Origin: Streptomyces endophytica
GTDB lineage: Bacteria; Actinomycetota; Actinomycetes; Streptomycetales; Streptomycetaceae
Assembly: GCF_026153355.1 (NCBI RefSeq)
Contig: NZ_CP110636.1
Location: 5,828,001 to 5,892,000, forward strand
Length of the DNA: 64,000 nt
Reading direction: 5' to 3'
The notes beneath the pieces are model-generated. The model was not told the origin of the DNA and did not search any database. It worked only from the letters and a program-made list of their open reading frames with translations. The stretch's first letter is position 1. Each line of letters starts with the position of its first letter. Position numbers and translations under genes: made by a program. Below are positions 45,117-53,349 of this stretch, one piece after another.

Positions 45117-45938
45117 TCATGCGACGTCCTCGAACGCGGCCACGAAGCCCTCGGCGGCCAGCAGGTCGGAGACCTGTTGCCCGGTCGCCGGGGCGGTGTT
45201 GGGTGCGAGCGCGGCGGCGGGGAAGACCGCCAGCCACGCACTGGCGGCGAGCAGAGCTCCGCCGTCGTACTCGTCGGGTCGCGGGCGCGTGTCGTCCAGC
45301 GCCCGCCGGCACTGGACCAGCCGGCGCAGCGCGGCACCGAGGTCCAGGTCGGGAAAGAACAGCACGGAGATGCGCAGGCGGTAGGTACGCCCCGGCTCAT
45401 CGGGGTCGAAGGGCGGTGCGTCGGCGTAGTGCAACCGGTAGAGGCGGGGGAACTGCGCTTGGAGTTCCCCGTAGTCGGCGGCCTTGGCCCTGCGCATCAG
45501 CTCGGCGAGGTCCAGGAAGCCGAATTTCGCGACGAACTCCTCCTCGGAGAGCCCGGAAAGGTCTTCGGCATCCAGTGCGTCGAGTGCACCGGAGGTCAGT
45601 GCCACCCGGGCGGTGACCACGGTTTCCAGTGAGAGGTCTATCCAGTTCGGCGGCGCCACCGCCGGGACCTCCAACGTTGCCCTGGCCTGCGCCACGTCCG
45701 GCAGGAGCTTCTCCCAGCTCCCACGGACCGTCACGGGGGCACTCACCGGCACCTGGAAGTTCGTTGCGGTGATCTCGACGGCATCGACGAATCGGACTTC
45801 GAGCAGAGCCGGCTCGTACACGGCGGCCAGCAGGGAGCGCAGCCGGTGCCGGTCGGGATCGTCCTGGGGCACCAGGAGACTGGCCACGTGTTCCGGTTGC
45901 AGGTACCGGACCATGAGGTGGTCGGCGAAACCGTTCAT
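45117..45938 (-). CDS. First gene of the injection-system block, 273 residues
   Basis: The ATG at 45938 has GGGAAG upstream. The protein is 273 residues, soluble and mixed alpha/beta: DHLMVRYLQPEHVASLLVPQ, LLEVRFVDAVEITATNFQVP, TVRGSWEKLLPDVAQARATL, EEEFVAKFGFLDLAELMRRA, GRTYRLRISVLFFPDLDLGA. As the first gene directly before the sheath it may be a tail terminator/cap, sheath-assembly protein or regulator. The segment SVLFFPDLDLGAALRRLVQ resembles the strand-then-helix style of terminator proteins only loosely. I do not recognise the family. Confidence 0.6.
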   Translation of the reverse strand: MNGFADHLMVRYLQPEHVASLLVPQDDPDRHRLRSLLAAVYEPALLEVRFVDAVEITATNFQVPVSAPVTVRGSWEKLLPDVAQARATLEVPAVAPPNWIDLSLETVVTARVALTSGALDALDAEDLSGLSEEEFVAKFGFLDLAELMRRAKAADYGELQAQFPRLYRLHYADAPPFDPDEPGRTYRLRISVLFFPDLDLGAALRRLVQCRRALDDTRPRPDEYDGGALLAASAWLAVFPAAALAPNTAPATGQQVSDLLAAEGFVAAFEDVA

Positions 45939-46318
45939 CGCGCTTCCCGCTCAGCAGCGGCGCTCACGAGTCGGCGTCGGGCCCGGCCGCTCGGCATGGG
46001 GGACCGGCTGGCCGGGGACGCACAGCCCGTACAGACGTCGGAGTCCGCCGCACCAGCACGCACGGCGTGCGGTACGTATCAGTGAATTCGGGGACCGAGA
46101 ATCCGGAGGGCACAGACGGGCGACGCTCCGGACCACGTCCTTCGTCCCCCACACTACGCCGCGCGGGCGAGCCCGGCATGTCGGCGGAACACCACAACGC
46201 GCCCGCCGGACTCAGCTGTTGCGCGGTCAACATCCCGCTCCGACGGCAGGTTCCCGTTCAACTGGTGCATACCCCATGCACCGGCACCGCGGTCTGGCAG
46301 CAGGCCACCCGAACCTCC
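45939..46318. other. Non-coding gap before the injection-system block
   Basis: No gene is seen. This gap must hold the promoter of the 24-kb minus-strand block, since all downstream gaps are short. It also separates the block from the GNAT gene, which is read in the same direction. A perfect inverted repeat lies at 46264-46282. Confidence 0.5.
46264..46282. promoter_or_regulatory. Perfect inverted repeat upstream of the injection-system block
   Basis: GGTGCATACCCCATGCACC has perfect 7-base arms around ACCCC. It lies about 330 bases before the first injection-system gene and 37 bases after the GNAT stop. It could be an operator for the block or the GNAT terminator; the AT-containing arms fit an operator better. 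Confidence 0.4.
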
Positions 46319-46879
46319 TCACACCGCCCCCTTGGCCGCCCTCCACTCCGACGCCAGCACCGACCAGATCTCCTCGTCGTGCCGCCGCCCCCGGTACAGG
46401 TGGCTCTCGCGCAGTACGCCGTCCCGCGTCATCCCCAGGCGCCGGGCCACGGCGATGCTGGGCGTGTTGGTCGAGGAGACCCACCACTCCACGCGGTGGA
46501 TGCCCCGCTCCTCGACGGCCCAGTCGATGAGCACCCGCGCGGCCCGGGTCACCAACCCCTTGCCGACCGCCGACGGTTCCAGCCAGCAGCCCGCCTCGGC
46601 GTTGCCCTGCGTGACGTCCATCGTCCGCAGGATCACCGCGCCGACCAGCGTGCCGTCCGTCCGGATGCCGTGGATCCGCCCAGTGTCGGCGGCGGCCTTC
46701 TCGGCGTAGGCCTGGAGGAACGCCCGGCTCGACGCCAGGTCCGTGACGGCGTCGGGCAGCCCGTTGTGCTGCCCGATGAACTCCCGGCCCCGGTCGATGT
46801 GGGCCAGGAACTCCCCGGCCTGCCAGGGCTCCAGCGGGCGCAGCTCCGCGCCGTCGTCACCGAGGGATATCGCGTACAT
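46319..46879 (-). CDS. GNAT N-acetyltransferase (RimJ/RimL type)
   Basis: A 186-residue protein with AGAAGG before the ATG at 46879. It shows the RimJ/RimL pattern: AELRPLEPWQAGEFLAHIDR at the start, RTDGTLVGAVILRTMDVTQG, NAEAGCWLEPSAVGKGLVTR (acetyl-CoA-binding region) and WVSSTNTPSIAVARRLGMTR with DGVLRESHLYRGRRHDEEIW. It probably acetylates a protein N-terminus or small amine. It lies 56 bases after the PucR regulator gene on the same strand, possibly in one operon. No frame break. Confidence 0.9.
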   Translation of the reverse strand: MYAISLGDDGAELRPLEPWQAGEFLAHIDRGREFIGQHNGLPDAVTDLASSRAFLQAYAEKAAADTGRIHGIRTDGTLVGAVILRTMDVTQGNAEAGCWLEPSAVGKGLVTRAARVLIDWAVEERGIHRVEWWVSSTNTPSIAVARRLGMTRDGVLRESHLYRGRRHDEEIWSVLASEWRAAKGAV

Positions 46880-46935
46880 GGTCACCTTCTGTGGTCGGAA
46901 GCGTCCGGAGCATCGGGAGGGCGAGGGGCAGGTGG

Positions 46936-48222
46936 TCACGGCGCGGGCGGCCGCCTCGGGACGGCCGCTGTCCCCCGGGCTCCGGCGGGCATCGGGCGAG
47001 AGCTGGCGTTCCGCCTCAACGCATGGGTACGCAGGGCGATTTGGGCCTCGAATCGGAAGTGCGGGTCGCCGAGCCGGTCGCCGAAGAGCTCGTCGAGCTG
47101 GCGCAGCCGCTTGCGGGCCGTCTGCGGGTGAATGCCCAGGACCTGCGCCACCTCGGGTGCGGTACGTCCCCAGGACATCAGCAGGGCGTCCAGGGTTTCG
47201 GCGAGCCGCACGGCCCGGCCCCGCGGCAGCTCCGCGAACGCGCCCAGCACCCGACGGCCGAGCAGCAGCCCGATGTGCGCGCTGCGGAGCAGATGGAGGT
47301 CCGCCAGTTCCTCGTCGGCACGCAGGAACACCCCGCCGTCGGGCTCGGCGCCCGGCGCCCGTTCGGCACGGTGGTCGAGGGCGAGACGGGCGCACTGCAG
47401 CGAGAGCCATGCCTCCGGCGCGGCGACGGCCGGGCCCACGGCGGCGACGCGGCCCCGGGCGGCGTGCCGCACCCGGTCGAGCAGTCCGCCGGTCTCCGGC
47501 TCGGGAACGACCAGCACCGCGTCGCTCCCCCGGTGGACGGTGAGCAGTTCGGTATCGGCACCCGGCACGGTGAACCGGCCCGCCGACCGGACCACGACGC
47601 ACGCCACCGTTCGCGGCAGCGGCCAGCGGGCACGTGACGCCAGCGGCCCCAGCGGCGCCTGGTCCTGCCCTCCCCCTCGGGGCTGTTCCAGCAGCCGCTC
47701 CACCAGCGTGCGGCGGGCCCGCTTCAGCTCGTCCTCCGAGCGCAGCTGCGCCGCCAGGAAGCCCTGCACCGCCTCGTTGGACAGGGCGTTGATGTGGATC
47801 AGTACCGCCTCGTGCAGCGGTACGACGAGCTGGGGTGGCAGCGACGCCTCCTGTACGAGCTCGGCGTACCGCCGACTGCCCACCCGCGCGCCGACCCGGA
47901 AGGCGGCCTGCAGGCCGTCCGTGGTCCGGCCGTTGAGGAATTCGACGCGGCCGAGGTGCCGGAAGTGGCGGATGTGGTGGTCCTGCGGGCTGTCGGGGTG
48001 CTCGGTCAGCTCGGCGAACTGCCGCAGGGCGCGACGGATCGACTCCAGCAGATCGCGTCCGACGGCGGAGTCGAGGGGGCGGCGGTATGCGGACACCTCC
48101 TCGCGGATCGCCTCGACCATGTCGGTGACGATGGCGTCGATCCGGGGACGGATCAGTGCGGCCAGCGCCACGGGCAGTTCGTGCCAGGGCTCGCGCCGGA
48201 ACGTCTCGGCCGATGACGCCAT
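46936..48222 (-). CDS. PucR-family transcriptional regulator
   Basis: A 428-residue protein from the ATG at 48222 with GGAG upstream. The N-terminal helical domain (LAALIRPRIDAIVTDMVEAI, GRVEFLNGRTTDGLQAAFRV) and middle GGDEF-like region (VVVRSAGRFTVPGADTELLT) are typical of actinomycete PucR/CdaR regulators. The C-terminal HTH reads LAETLDALLMSWGRTAPEVA then IHPQTARKRLRQLDELFGD. Such regulators usually act on nearby genes. Candidates are the GNAT gene downstream or the divergent lipase gene. The last 25 residues are Pro/Arg-rich. Confidence 0.88.
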   Translation of the reverse strand: MASSAETFRREPWHELPVALAALIRPRIDAIVTDMVEAIREEVSAYRRPLDSAVGRDLLESIRRALRQFAELTEHPDSPQDHHIRHFRHLGRVEFLNGRTTDGLQAAFRVGARVGSRRYAELVQEASLPPQLVVPLHEAVLIHINALSNEAVQGFLAAQLRSEDELKRARRTLVERLLEQPRGGGQDQAPLGPLASRARWPLPRTVACVVVRSAGRFTVPGADTELLTVHRGSDAVLVVPEPETGGLLDRVRHAARGRVAAVGPAVAAPEAWLSLQCARLALDHRAERAPGAEPDGGVFLRADEELADLHLLRSAHIGLLLGRRVLGAFAELPRGRAVRLAETLDALLMSWGRTAPEVAQVLGIHPQTARKRLRQLDELFGDRLGDPHFRFEAQIALRTHALRRNASSRPMPAGARGTAAVPRRPPAP

Positions 48223-48608
48223 CGCGGTAACTCCGTCTCGGGCGGCGGGAGAAGGACGGGGAGGGGACGGGGAGGGGACCTGCAGGGGGCAGCACACGGG
48301 GTGGGGCACGGGCGGCCGCGCACGGGCTGCACCCCGTGAGGCGGAGCCGGCGAAACATGTCACGCGGATGACATCTTCTCGGCTCCGCGCCCGTTCTGCC
48401 TGGTCGGGCTTCCGCGCACGGCGCCAGTGTGGATCCGACGTTACGCGGCGGTAGCTTCCGTGTCTCGCCCTTGTGACAAAGATTCACGGGGCCGGGAACG
48501 GGGCCGAGCCCAGGACCGAGGACGGGCCGCTATCGGCCTCGGCCACGGGGCTCCGGTCACGGGGCCTCTGCCGCGCCCCCTTCCAGAGCACGGCAGAGGA
48601 GATCCCCC
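48223..48608. other. Divergent promoter region, pucR / lipase
   Basis: No gene is seen. It holds an inverted repeat at 48357-48374 and an AT-richer patch near 48465-48490, which is a likely promoter area for the lipase gene. Confidence 0.45.
48357..48374. promoter_or_regulatory. Candidate operator between pucR and lipase genes
   Basis: ATGTCACGCGGATGACAT has perfect 6-base arms around CGCGGA. It lies 135 bases before pucR and 235 bases before the lipase gene, and is a plausible regulator site. Confidence 0.4.
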
Positions 48609-49577
48609 ATGCGCACCTTCAGATCCCGGCCCGCTCCCCGCCTGCGGCTGCTGACCGCGGCCCTGACCGGGCTCGCCGCCGCCACCTGCCTCGGCCTCGC
48701 CGGCGCCGCCCCGACCCAGGCCACGCCGGCCGCGGGCACCGCCACCCCGGCGGGCGCGGCGGACGACCCGGCCGGCCCGCGCCAGGACGGCTTCCTGCCG
48801 GCCTTCGCGTACTCCGCGCTCCACCCCACGGCCGTGCCGGCCGGCACCAACGACTGGAACTGCCGTCCCGGCGCGGCGCATCCGCGTCCCGTGGTGCTGG
48901 TCCACGGCACGTTCGAGAACCGCTACGCCAACTGGGCCGGGCTGGCACCGAAGCTCAAGGATGCCGGCTACTGCGTCTACGCCCTCAACTACGGCGGGGG
49001 CTCGGCCGGGCCACTGATGGCCACCGGCGACATCCCCGCCTCCGCACGGCAACTGGCGTCCTTCGTCGACCGGGTCCGGGCCGCGACCGGTGCCGCGAAG
49101 GTCGACCTGGTGGGCCACTCCCAGGGCGGTCTGCTGCCGCGCTACTACCTCAAGGACCTCGGCGGCTCGACCAAGGTGGACAAGCTCATCGCCCTCACCC
49201 CGACCAACCACGGCACGTCGCTCTGGGGCCTCGGCCTGCTCGCCCATCTCTTCCCCGGCGGTGACGCGATGATGGACTCCTCCTGCCCGGCCTGCCGCCA
49301 GCAGGTCACCGGCTCGGACTTCCTCAACGACCTGAACGCGGGCGGCGACACCCACCCCGACGTCACCTACACGGTCATCACCAGCCGCTACGACGAGGTC
49401 GTCACCCCCTACACCTCGGCCTACCTCGCCGCCGCCCCGAACGTCAGCAACCTCAAGGTCCAGGATTTCTGCCCCACCGACCTCACCGACCACGTCGACA
49501 TCAGCTACGACCCCACGGCCACCACCCTCACCCTCAACGCCCTCGACCCGGCCCACACCCACAGCCCGGACTGCTGA
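48609..49577 (+). CDS. Secreted triacylglycerol lipase/esterase
   Basis: A 322-residue protein with GAGGAG before the ATG. The signal peptide is clear: a basic start (RTFRSRPAPRLR), a hydrophobic core (LLTAALTGLAAATCLGLAG) and a likely Ala-rich cleavage region near residue 34-40. The mature enzyme is a Lipase_2-type alpha/beta hydrolase with VVLVHGTFENRYANWAGLAP (oxyanion region), nucleophile Ser in VDLVGHSQGGLLPRYYL, and the late Asp/His in SRYDEVVTPY and LTDHVDISYD. Six cysteines could form disulfides. It hydrolyses extracellular esters. A hairpin terminator follows. Confidence 0.93.
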   Translation: MRTFRSRPAPRLRLLTAALTGLAAATCLGLAGAAPTQATPAAGTATPAGAADDPAGPRQDGFLPAFAYSALHPTAVPAGTNDWNCRPGAAHPRPVVLVHGTFENRYANWAGLAPKLKDAGYCVYALNYGGGSAGPLMATGDIPASARQLASFVDRVRAATGAAKVDLVGHSQGGLLPRYYLKDLGGSTKVDKLIALTPTNHGTSLWGLGLLAHLFPGGDAMMDSSCPACRQQVTGSDFLNDLNAGGDTHPDVTYTVITSRYDEVVTPYTSAYLAAAPNVSNLKVQDFCPTDLTDHVDISYDPTATTLTLNALDPAHTHSPDC

Positions 49578-49602
49578 CACCCCGTCACACCGCGCGCACA
49601 CG

Positions 49603-49629
49603 TGGCCGCGCGGAACTTCCGCGCGGCCA
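49603..49629 (+). terminator. Terminator after the lipase gene
   Basis: TGGCCGCGCGG and CCGCGCGGCCA form a perfect 11-base stem around AACTT, 25 bases after the stop codon. Confidence 0.75.
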
Positions 49630-49815
49630 TGTCGCGTCCGGGGCGCCCCCTGCACCGCCGCTCAAGATCATCGGGGTCCGGAATGGCCCGTATCTCGATA
49701 ACGAACACTCCGAAGGTGACGACGATCGACAGGTGAGCCGGCGTTGTGGGCGATGTGCCGCGAGCCGCGCCGCCCGGCCCGCACCTGAGGTCGTCGGCCG
49801 CTCCCGGCCACCACT

Positions 49816-51471
49816 TCAGCCGGCAGCCGGATCGCCGGTCCGCCCCGCCTTCCTCCGGCCCGGCAGGACGACGAGGACGAGGAGGGTGCCGGCGGCCATG
49901 ATGATGCCGCCGGTCAGGCTGGTCGTGGCGACGCCGTGGGCGAAGGACCGGTGCACGGCGTCGATCAGGGCCTGGGCCTGCTGGGGGCCGCCGGACGGGT
50001 CCTGGGCGATCCGTTCGGCGACCGCCAGGCCGCCGCCCACCGAGTCCTTGGCGGCGTCCATGGCCGCGGCCGGGAGATGGCCGCCGGCCAGGTCGGTCAG
50101 TTCGTCGCGGTAGGCCGTGCCCAGCAGCGAACCCAGCACCGCGATGCCGAGCGAGCCGCCGAGTTCCAGGGCGGTGTCGTTGGCGCCGCCGCCCACCCCC
50201 AGTTCGTCCTCCGGGAAGGACCCCATGATGGTGTCCGTGGCCGGGGAGACGCTCAGGCCGATCGCGAAGCCCAGCATCATCATCGGCGCCAGGAAGTCGG
50301 TGTACGCCGAGCCCTGCTCGATCCACGTGAGCAGGAGGACGCCCGCGGTCCCGATCGCCATACCGGCCACCACCATCGCCTTCATGCCCAGCCGCGGGGT
50401 CAGCCGGCCGGTCACCGCCGCGCCGGCGAACACGGCCCCGGCCAGCGGCAGCAGCCGTACGCCGGTCTCCAGCGCGTCGTAGCCGAGGACGAACTGCAGG
50501 AACTGCGTGGAGTAGTAGAGCGCGCCGAACGTGCCGAAGAAGAAGAACAGCACCGCGAGCAGGGAGCCGCTGAAGGGCCGGAGCCTGAACTTCCGTACGT
50601 TCAGCATGGGGTGCGGATGCCGCAACTCCCAGGCCACGAAGGCGGGCAGGCCCAGGCCCGCGACCACGGCGGCGGTGACCGGGCCGGCGCCCCAGCCGAA
50701 GTGCGGGCCCTCGATCGTCGCGTAGACCAGGCTGCCGACGGAGACGATCGACAGCAGACCGCCCACGTAGTCGATCCGGCCCATGCCCTGCGCCTTCGAC
50801 GACGGCACCAGGACCAGTGCGCCGACGACGGCGACGACCGCGACCGGGACGTTGATCAGGAAGGTGGAACCCCAGGCGTGGTCCTCCAGCAGCCACCCGG
50901 CGACCAGCGGGCCGACGGCGATGGCGAGACCGGAGGTGGCGGTCCAGGCCGTAATGGCGCGGGCGCGCTCGGCCCGCGGGAAGACCGCGACGAGCAGCGA
51001 CAGGGTGGCCGGCATGACGACGGCGGCGCCGACGCCCATCAGCGCCCGGGCCGCGATGACCAGTTCGGTCCGGTCGACCAGGCTGCCCATGACCGAACCG
51101 CCCGCGAAGACCACCAGGCCCGTGAGCAGCGCGCCGCGGCGGCTGTATTTGTCGCCGATCGCGCCCAGCACCAGCATCAGCGCGGCGTACGGCACGGTGT
51201 ACCCGTCGACGACCCACTGCAGGTCGCTGCTGCTCAGGCCGAGGTCCCTGGTCATGTCCGGCGCGGCCACGATCAGCGACGTGTTCGCCATGACCACGAT
51301 CAGCAGGCTCAGACAGAGCACGAGCAGGGCCCACCACCTGCGCGGATACGGGGATTCCGGGTGCTCCACGGGCGTGGGAGCGGGAGCGGGTGCGGACGCG
51401 CGGCGCCCGGTTGTGCGTGCTGCCGCTGCTGCCGCCGGCGGGGATATGGATGCGGGATCGAGGGTCGACAC
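49816..51471 (-). CDS. DHA2-type MFS drug exporter (EmrB/QacA family)
   Basis: A 551-residue protein from GTG 51471 with GGAGG upstream. It has about 14 membrane segments, starting with WWALLVLCLSLLIVVMANTS. Family marks include DLQWVVDGYTVPYAALMLVL, the loop GDKYSRRGALLTGLVVF (motif A), ARALMGVGAAVVMPATLSLL and SGLAIAVGPLVAGWLLEDHA (motif C). The C-terminal half includes GTFGALYYSTQFLQFVLGY and GGGANDTALELGGSLGIAVL. It should export a drug or antibiotic using the proton gradient. It is divergent from a TetR gene with tandem operators between, so it is probably induced by its substrate. Confidence 0.93.
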   Translation of the reverse strand: MSTLDPASISPPAAAAAARTTGRRASAPAPAPTPVEHPESPYPRRWWALLVLCLSLLIVVMANTSLIVAAPDMTRDLGLSSSDLQWVVDGYTVPYAALMLVLGAIGDKYSRRGALLTGLVVFAGGSVMGSLVDRTELVIAARALMGVGAAVVMPATLSLLVAVFPRAERARAITAWTATSGLAIAVGPLVAGWLLEDHAWGSTFLINVPVAVVAVVGALVLVPSSKAQGMGRIDYVGGLLSIVSVGSLVYATIEGPHFGWGAGPVTAAVVAGLGLPAFVAWELRHPHPMLNVRKFRLRPFSGSLLAVLFFFFGTFGALYYSTQFLQFVLGYDALETGVRLLPLAGAVFAGAAVTGRLTPRLGMKAMVVAGMAIGTAGVLLLTWIEQGSAYTDFLAPMMMLGFAIGLSVSPATDTIMGSFPEDELGVGGGANDTALELGGSLGIAVLGSLLGTAYRDELTDLAGGHLPAAAMDAAKDSVGGGLAVAERIAQDPSGGPQQAQALIDAVHRSFAHGVATTSLTGGIIMAAGTLLVLVVLPGRRKAGRTGDPAAG

Positions 51472-51554
51472 GGGACCTCCACGGCGGTGGGAATGACGGT
51501 GGGAACAGGGACGGACCGGGCATGGCAGTGGCGGCGGGAATGGCGCACACGAAG

Positions 51555-51572
51555 TTGCACAGCCATGTGCAA
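51555..51572. promoter_or_regulatory. TetR operator, copy 1
   Basis: TTGCACAGCCATGTGCAA has perfect 7-base arms around GCCA. It lies between the divergent exporter and tetR genes. Confidence 0.75.
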
Positions 51573-51582
51573 CCATAGGAAC

Positions 51583-51600
51583 ATGCACAGCAGTGTGCAA
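51583..51600. promoter_or_regulatory. TetR operator, copy 2
   Basis: ATGCACAGCAGTGTGCAA has the same core as copy 1 (TGCACA-N4-TGTGCA), placed 28 bases further on. Two copies of one core in one short divergent gap strongly suggest binding by the adjacent TetR. Confidence 0.75.
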
Positions 51601-51645
51601 GTAAGTACGATGAGGGGGCATCGCCGACACAGGAGCCGCACGCCC

Positions 51646-52290
51646 ATGACCACCGCCCCAGGGCCCGCCCCGCAGCGCAGCCACGCCCGCTCCAACCGCG
51701 CCCGCATCCTGGCCACCGCCCGCGAGGAGCTCAGCCGCAACCCCGAAGCGAACCTGGAGGAGATCGCCCGCGCGGCCGGTGTCGTCCGGCGCACGCTGTA
51801 CGGCCACTTCCCCAACCGCCAGGCGCTGATCGCCGCACTCGCGGACGAGGCCGCACAGTCGGTGGAGGAGGCGTTCACCGCGGTACGGCAGCCCGGCGCC
51901 GCGCCCGCGACGGCCATGGCCCGGATGACCCTGGCCGTCTGGGCCGTCGGTGACCGCTATCGCATGCTCATCGCCCTCGGCCGCCGCGACCTGGGCGAGG
52001 AGGGCATCCGCGCCGCGCTCGCCCCGGTACGCGCGGAGGCGACCTCGATCCTGGAACGCGGCCAGCGGGAAGGCGTCTTCTCCGACCACCTCCCCGCCCC
52101 GGTCCTCGCCCAGGCCCTGGAATCGCTGACCCTGACCCTCGTCGAGGCGCAGGACCCGTCCTCCTGGCACGACCCCGCCGGCGACGCGGCCGCCCTGGCC
52201 GTCCTCATCGCCGCCGGCCTCACCCCGGCCGCGGCGCGCAGCTGCCTGCGATCCGCCCGCACGGGGCTGGATTCCCGCCGCGCCGAGTAG
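51646..52290 (+). CDS. TetR-family repressor of the MFS exporter
   Basis: A 214-residue protein. The HTH domain is at residues about 15-60: RSNRARILATAREELSRNPE, LEEIARAAGVVRRTLYGHFP, NRQALIAALADEAAQSVEEA. The C-terminal ligand domain includes MTLAVWAVGDRYRMLIALG and QALESLTLTLVEAQDPSSWH. Because it lies divergent from the exporter with two matching inverted repeats between, it is most likely its local, drug-responsive repressor. A GGAG lies 12 bases before the ATG. Confidence 0.93.
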   Translation: MTTAPGPAPQRSHARSNRARILATAREELSRNPEANLEEIARAAGVVRRTLYGHFPNRQALIAALADEAAQSVEEAFTAVRQPGAAPATAMARMTLAVWAVGDRYRMLIALGRRDLGEEGIRAALAPVRAEATSILERGQREGVFSDHLPAPVLAQALESLTLTLVEAQDPSSWHDPAGDAAALAVLIAAGLTPAAARSCLRSARTGLDSRRAE

Positions 52291-52329
52291 CTCCCACGCG
52301 CCTTTCGACAGCCCCAACTCCCCTGCCTG

Positions 52330-52599
52330 CTACAGCTGTTGCTGGATCCACCAGAAGGCGAGGCCGACCGCACCCGTGCCGAGGCCGTAGCAGGTACCGC
52401 GCAGCAGATGGGCGGCCGCGTCGCGGCGGTGGCGGCGCACCCACTGCCGCAGGCGGACGCCGCGGGTCGCCCGGGTCACGGGCTCCGCGAGCTCCACGTA
52501 CTCCCGGGACCGTGCGATCGAGACCGGATCCGCGGCCGGGTCGAAGTCCCGGTCCGGGACCAGGACCGGGTCCGGGACCAGGGGCTTGGGCTTCCTCAT
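52330..52599 (-). CDS. Small membrane protein in the sigma factor operon
   Basis: An 89-residue protein with AAGGA before the ATG at 52599. The first half is Pro/Asp/Arg-rich (KPLVPDPVLVPDRDFDPAAD). A basic stretch (RLRQWVRRHRRDAAAHLL) precedes one membrane segment at the C-terminus (TCYGLGTGAVGLAFWWIQQ). It is the third gene of the operon, 15 bases after the second. It could be a membrane anchor for the sigma factor system, but it has no anti-sigma motif. The function is unknown. Confidence 0.65.
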   Translation of the reverse strand: MRKPKPLVPDPVLVPDRDFDPAADPVSIARSREYVELAEPVTRATRGVRLRQWVRRHRRDAAAHLLRGTCYGLGTGAVGLAFWWIQQQL

Positions 52600-52614
52600 G
52601 TGATGTCCTTCGTC

Positions 52615-53349
52615 TCAGCGGTGCTGCGCACAGTCCTGCAGGCGGCGGGCGATCTCGCGATCCGGCCGGCACACCAGCACGTCATCCGTCTCCTCGCGGG
52701 TCGCCAGCCGCTCGACCTCCGCGGTGAGCCCGGGCTCCCGGACCCGCACCGGCGGGCAGTTGCGCCGTACGTACGCCGCGAACAGGCCCATCCCCTGCAT
52801 GAAGGCGTCATCGGGGCCGTCCAGGCAGTTCTGCAGCAGATCGATCCAGTGGTCGGCCTCGGCGACCTCACCCCGGCCGAGGTGGTGCAGGTGCAGGCAG
52901 TAGGCAGCGGCTCTGTTCCCGGCACCGGCGGCGAACTGCCACCAGAACTGGGCGCTTTCCGGGTGGTCCGCGAGGGAGAGCATGCAGGCGAAGACCTGCG
53001 CGCCGTCGACGTCGAGGTCCTCCAGGTCGTCCTCGTTCACCAACAGCGCGGTGCAGTCCTCGGCGCCGCCGCCCACGCCCTCCTCCGCACCGTCCTCCGC
53101 GCCGCCCTTCCGGCCGATCGCCTCCGCCAGGCGCTCGACGTGCACGGCGGCATCGGGCTGGTCGAGCACCCAGCGCACGACCACGGACAGCTGCTGCCGG
53201 GCCCGCGAGACCGGTGGTACGTCACCGGCCGGCGGCACATAGCCGGCGTCTTCCGCCAGCCGCCGCAGCCCCGCCCCCACATCGAAGGCGCGCCGCCTGG
53301 CGTGCAGTTTCCCTCCGGCCTCCGCGAGGAGCCGTTCCACACCGCTCAC
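52615..53349 (-). CDS. Helical-repeat protein coupled to the ECF sigma factor
   Basis: A 244-residue protein starting at GTG 53349, which overlaps the sigma factor stop (GTGA). It has an N-terminal helical part (GVERLLAEAGGKLHARRRAF, ARQQLSVVVRWVLDQPDAAV), an acidic middle, and TPR/Sel1-like helices at the C-terminus (AQFWWQFAAGAGNRAAAYCL, HLHHLGRGEVAEADHWIDLL). It has no membrane segment or zinc anti-sigma motif. The tight coupling suggests it works with the sigma factor, for example as a partner or modulator. Confidence 0.7.
   Translation of the reverse strand: MSGVERLLAEAGGKLHARRRAFDVGAGLRRLAEDAGYVPPAGDVPPVSRARQQLSVVVRWVLDQPDAAVHVERLAEAIGRKGGAEDGAEEGVGGGAEDCTALLVNEDDLEDLDVDGAQVFACMLSLADHPESAQFWWQFAAGAGNRAAAYCLHLHHLGRGEVAEADHWIDLLQNCLDGPDDAFMQGMGLFAAYVRRNCPPVRVREPGLTAEVERLATREETDDVLVCRPDREIARRLQDCAQHR

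Noticed and set aside
22153-45938. Prophage
   Set aside because: Contractile tail parts are present, but no head, portal, terminase, integrase, lysis gene or attachment sites are visible.
22153-45938. Type VI secretion system
   Set aside because: No membrane complex genes (TssJLM), no TssBC pair and no ClpV; the sheath is a single gene of tail-sheath type.
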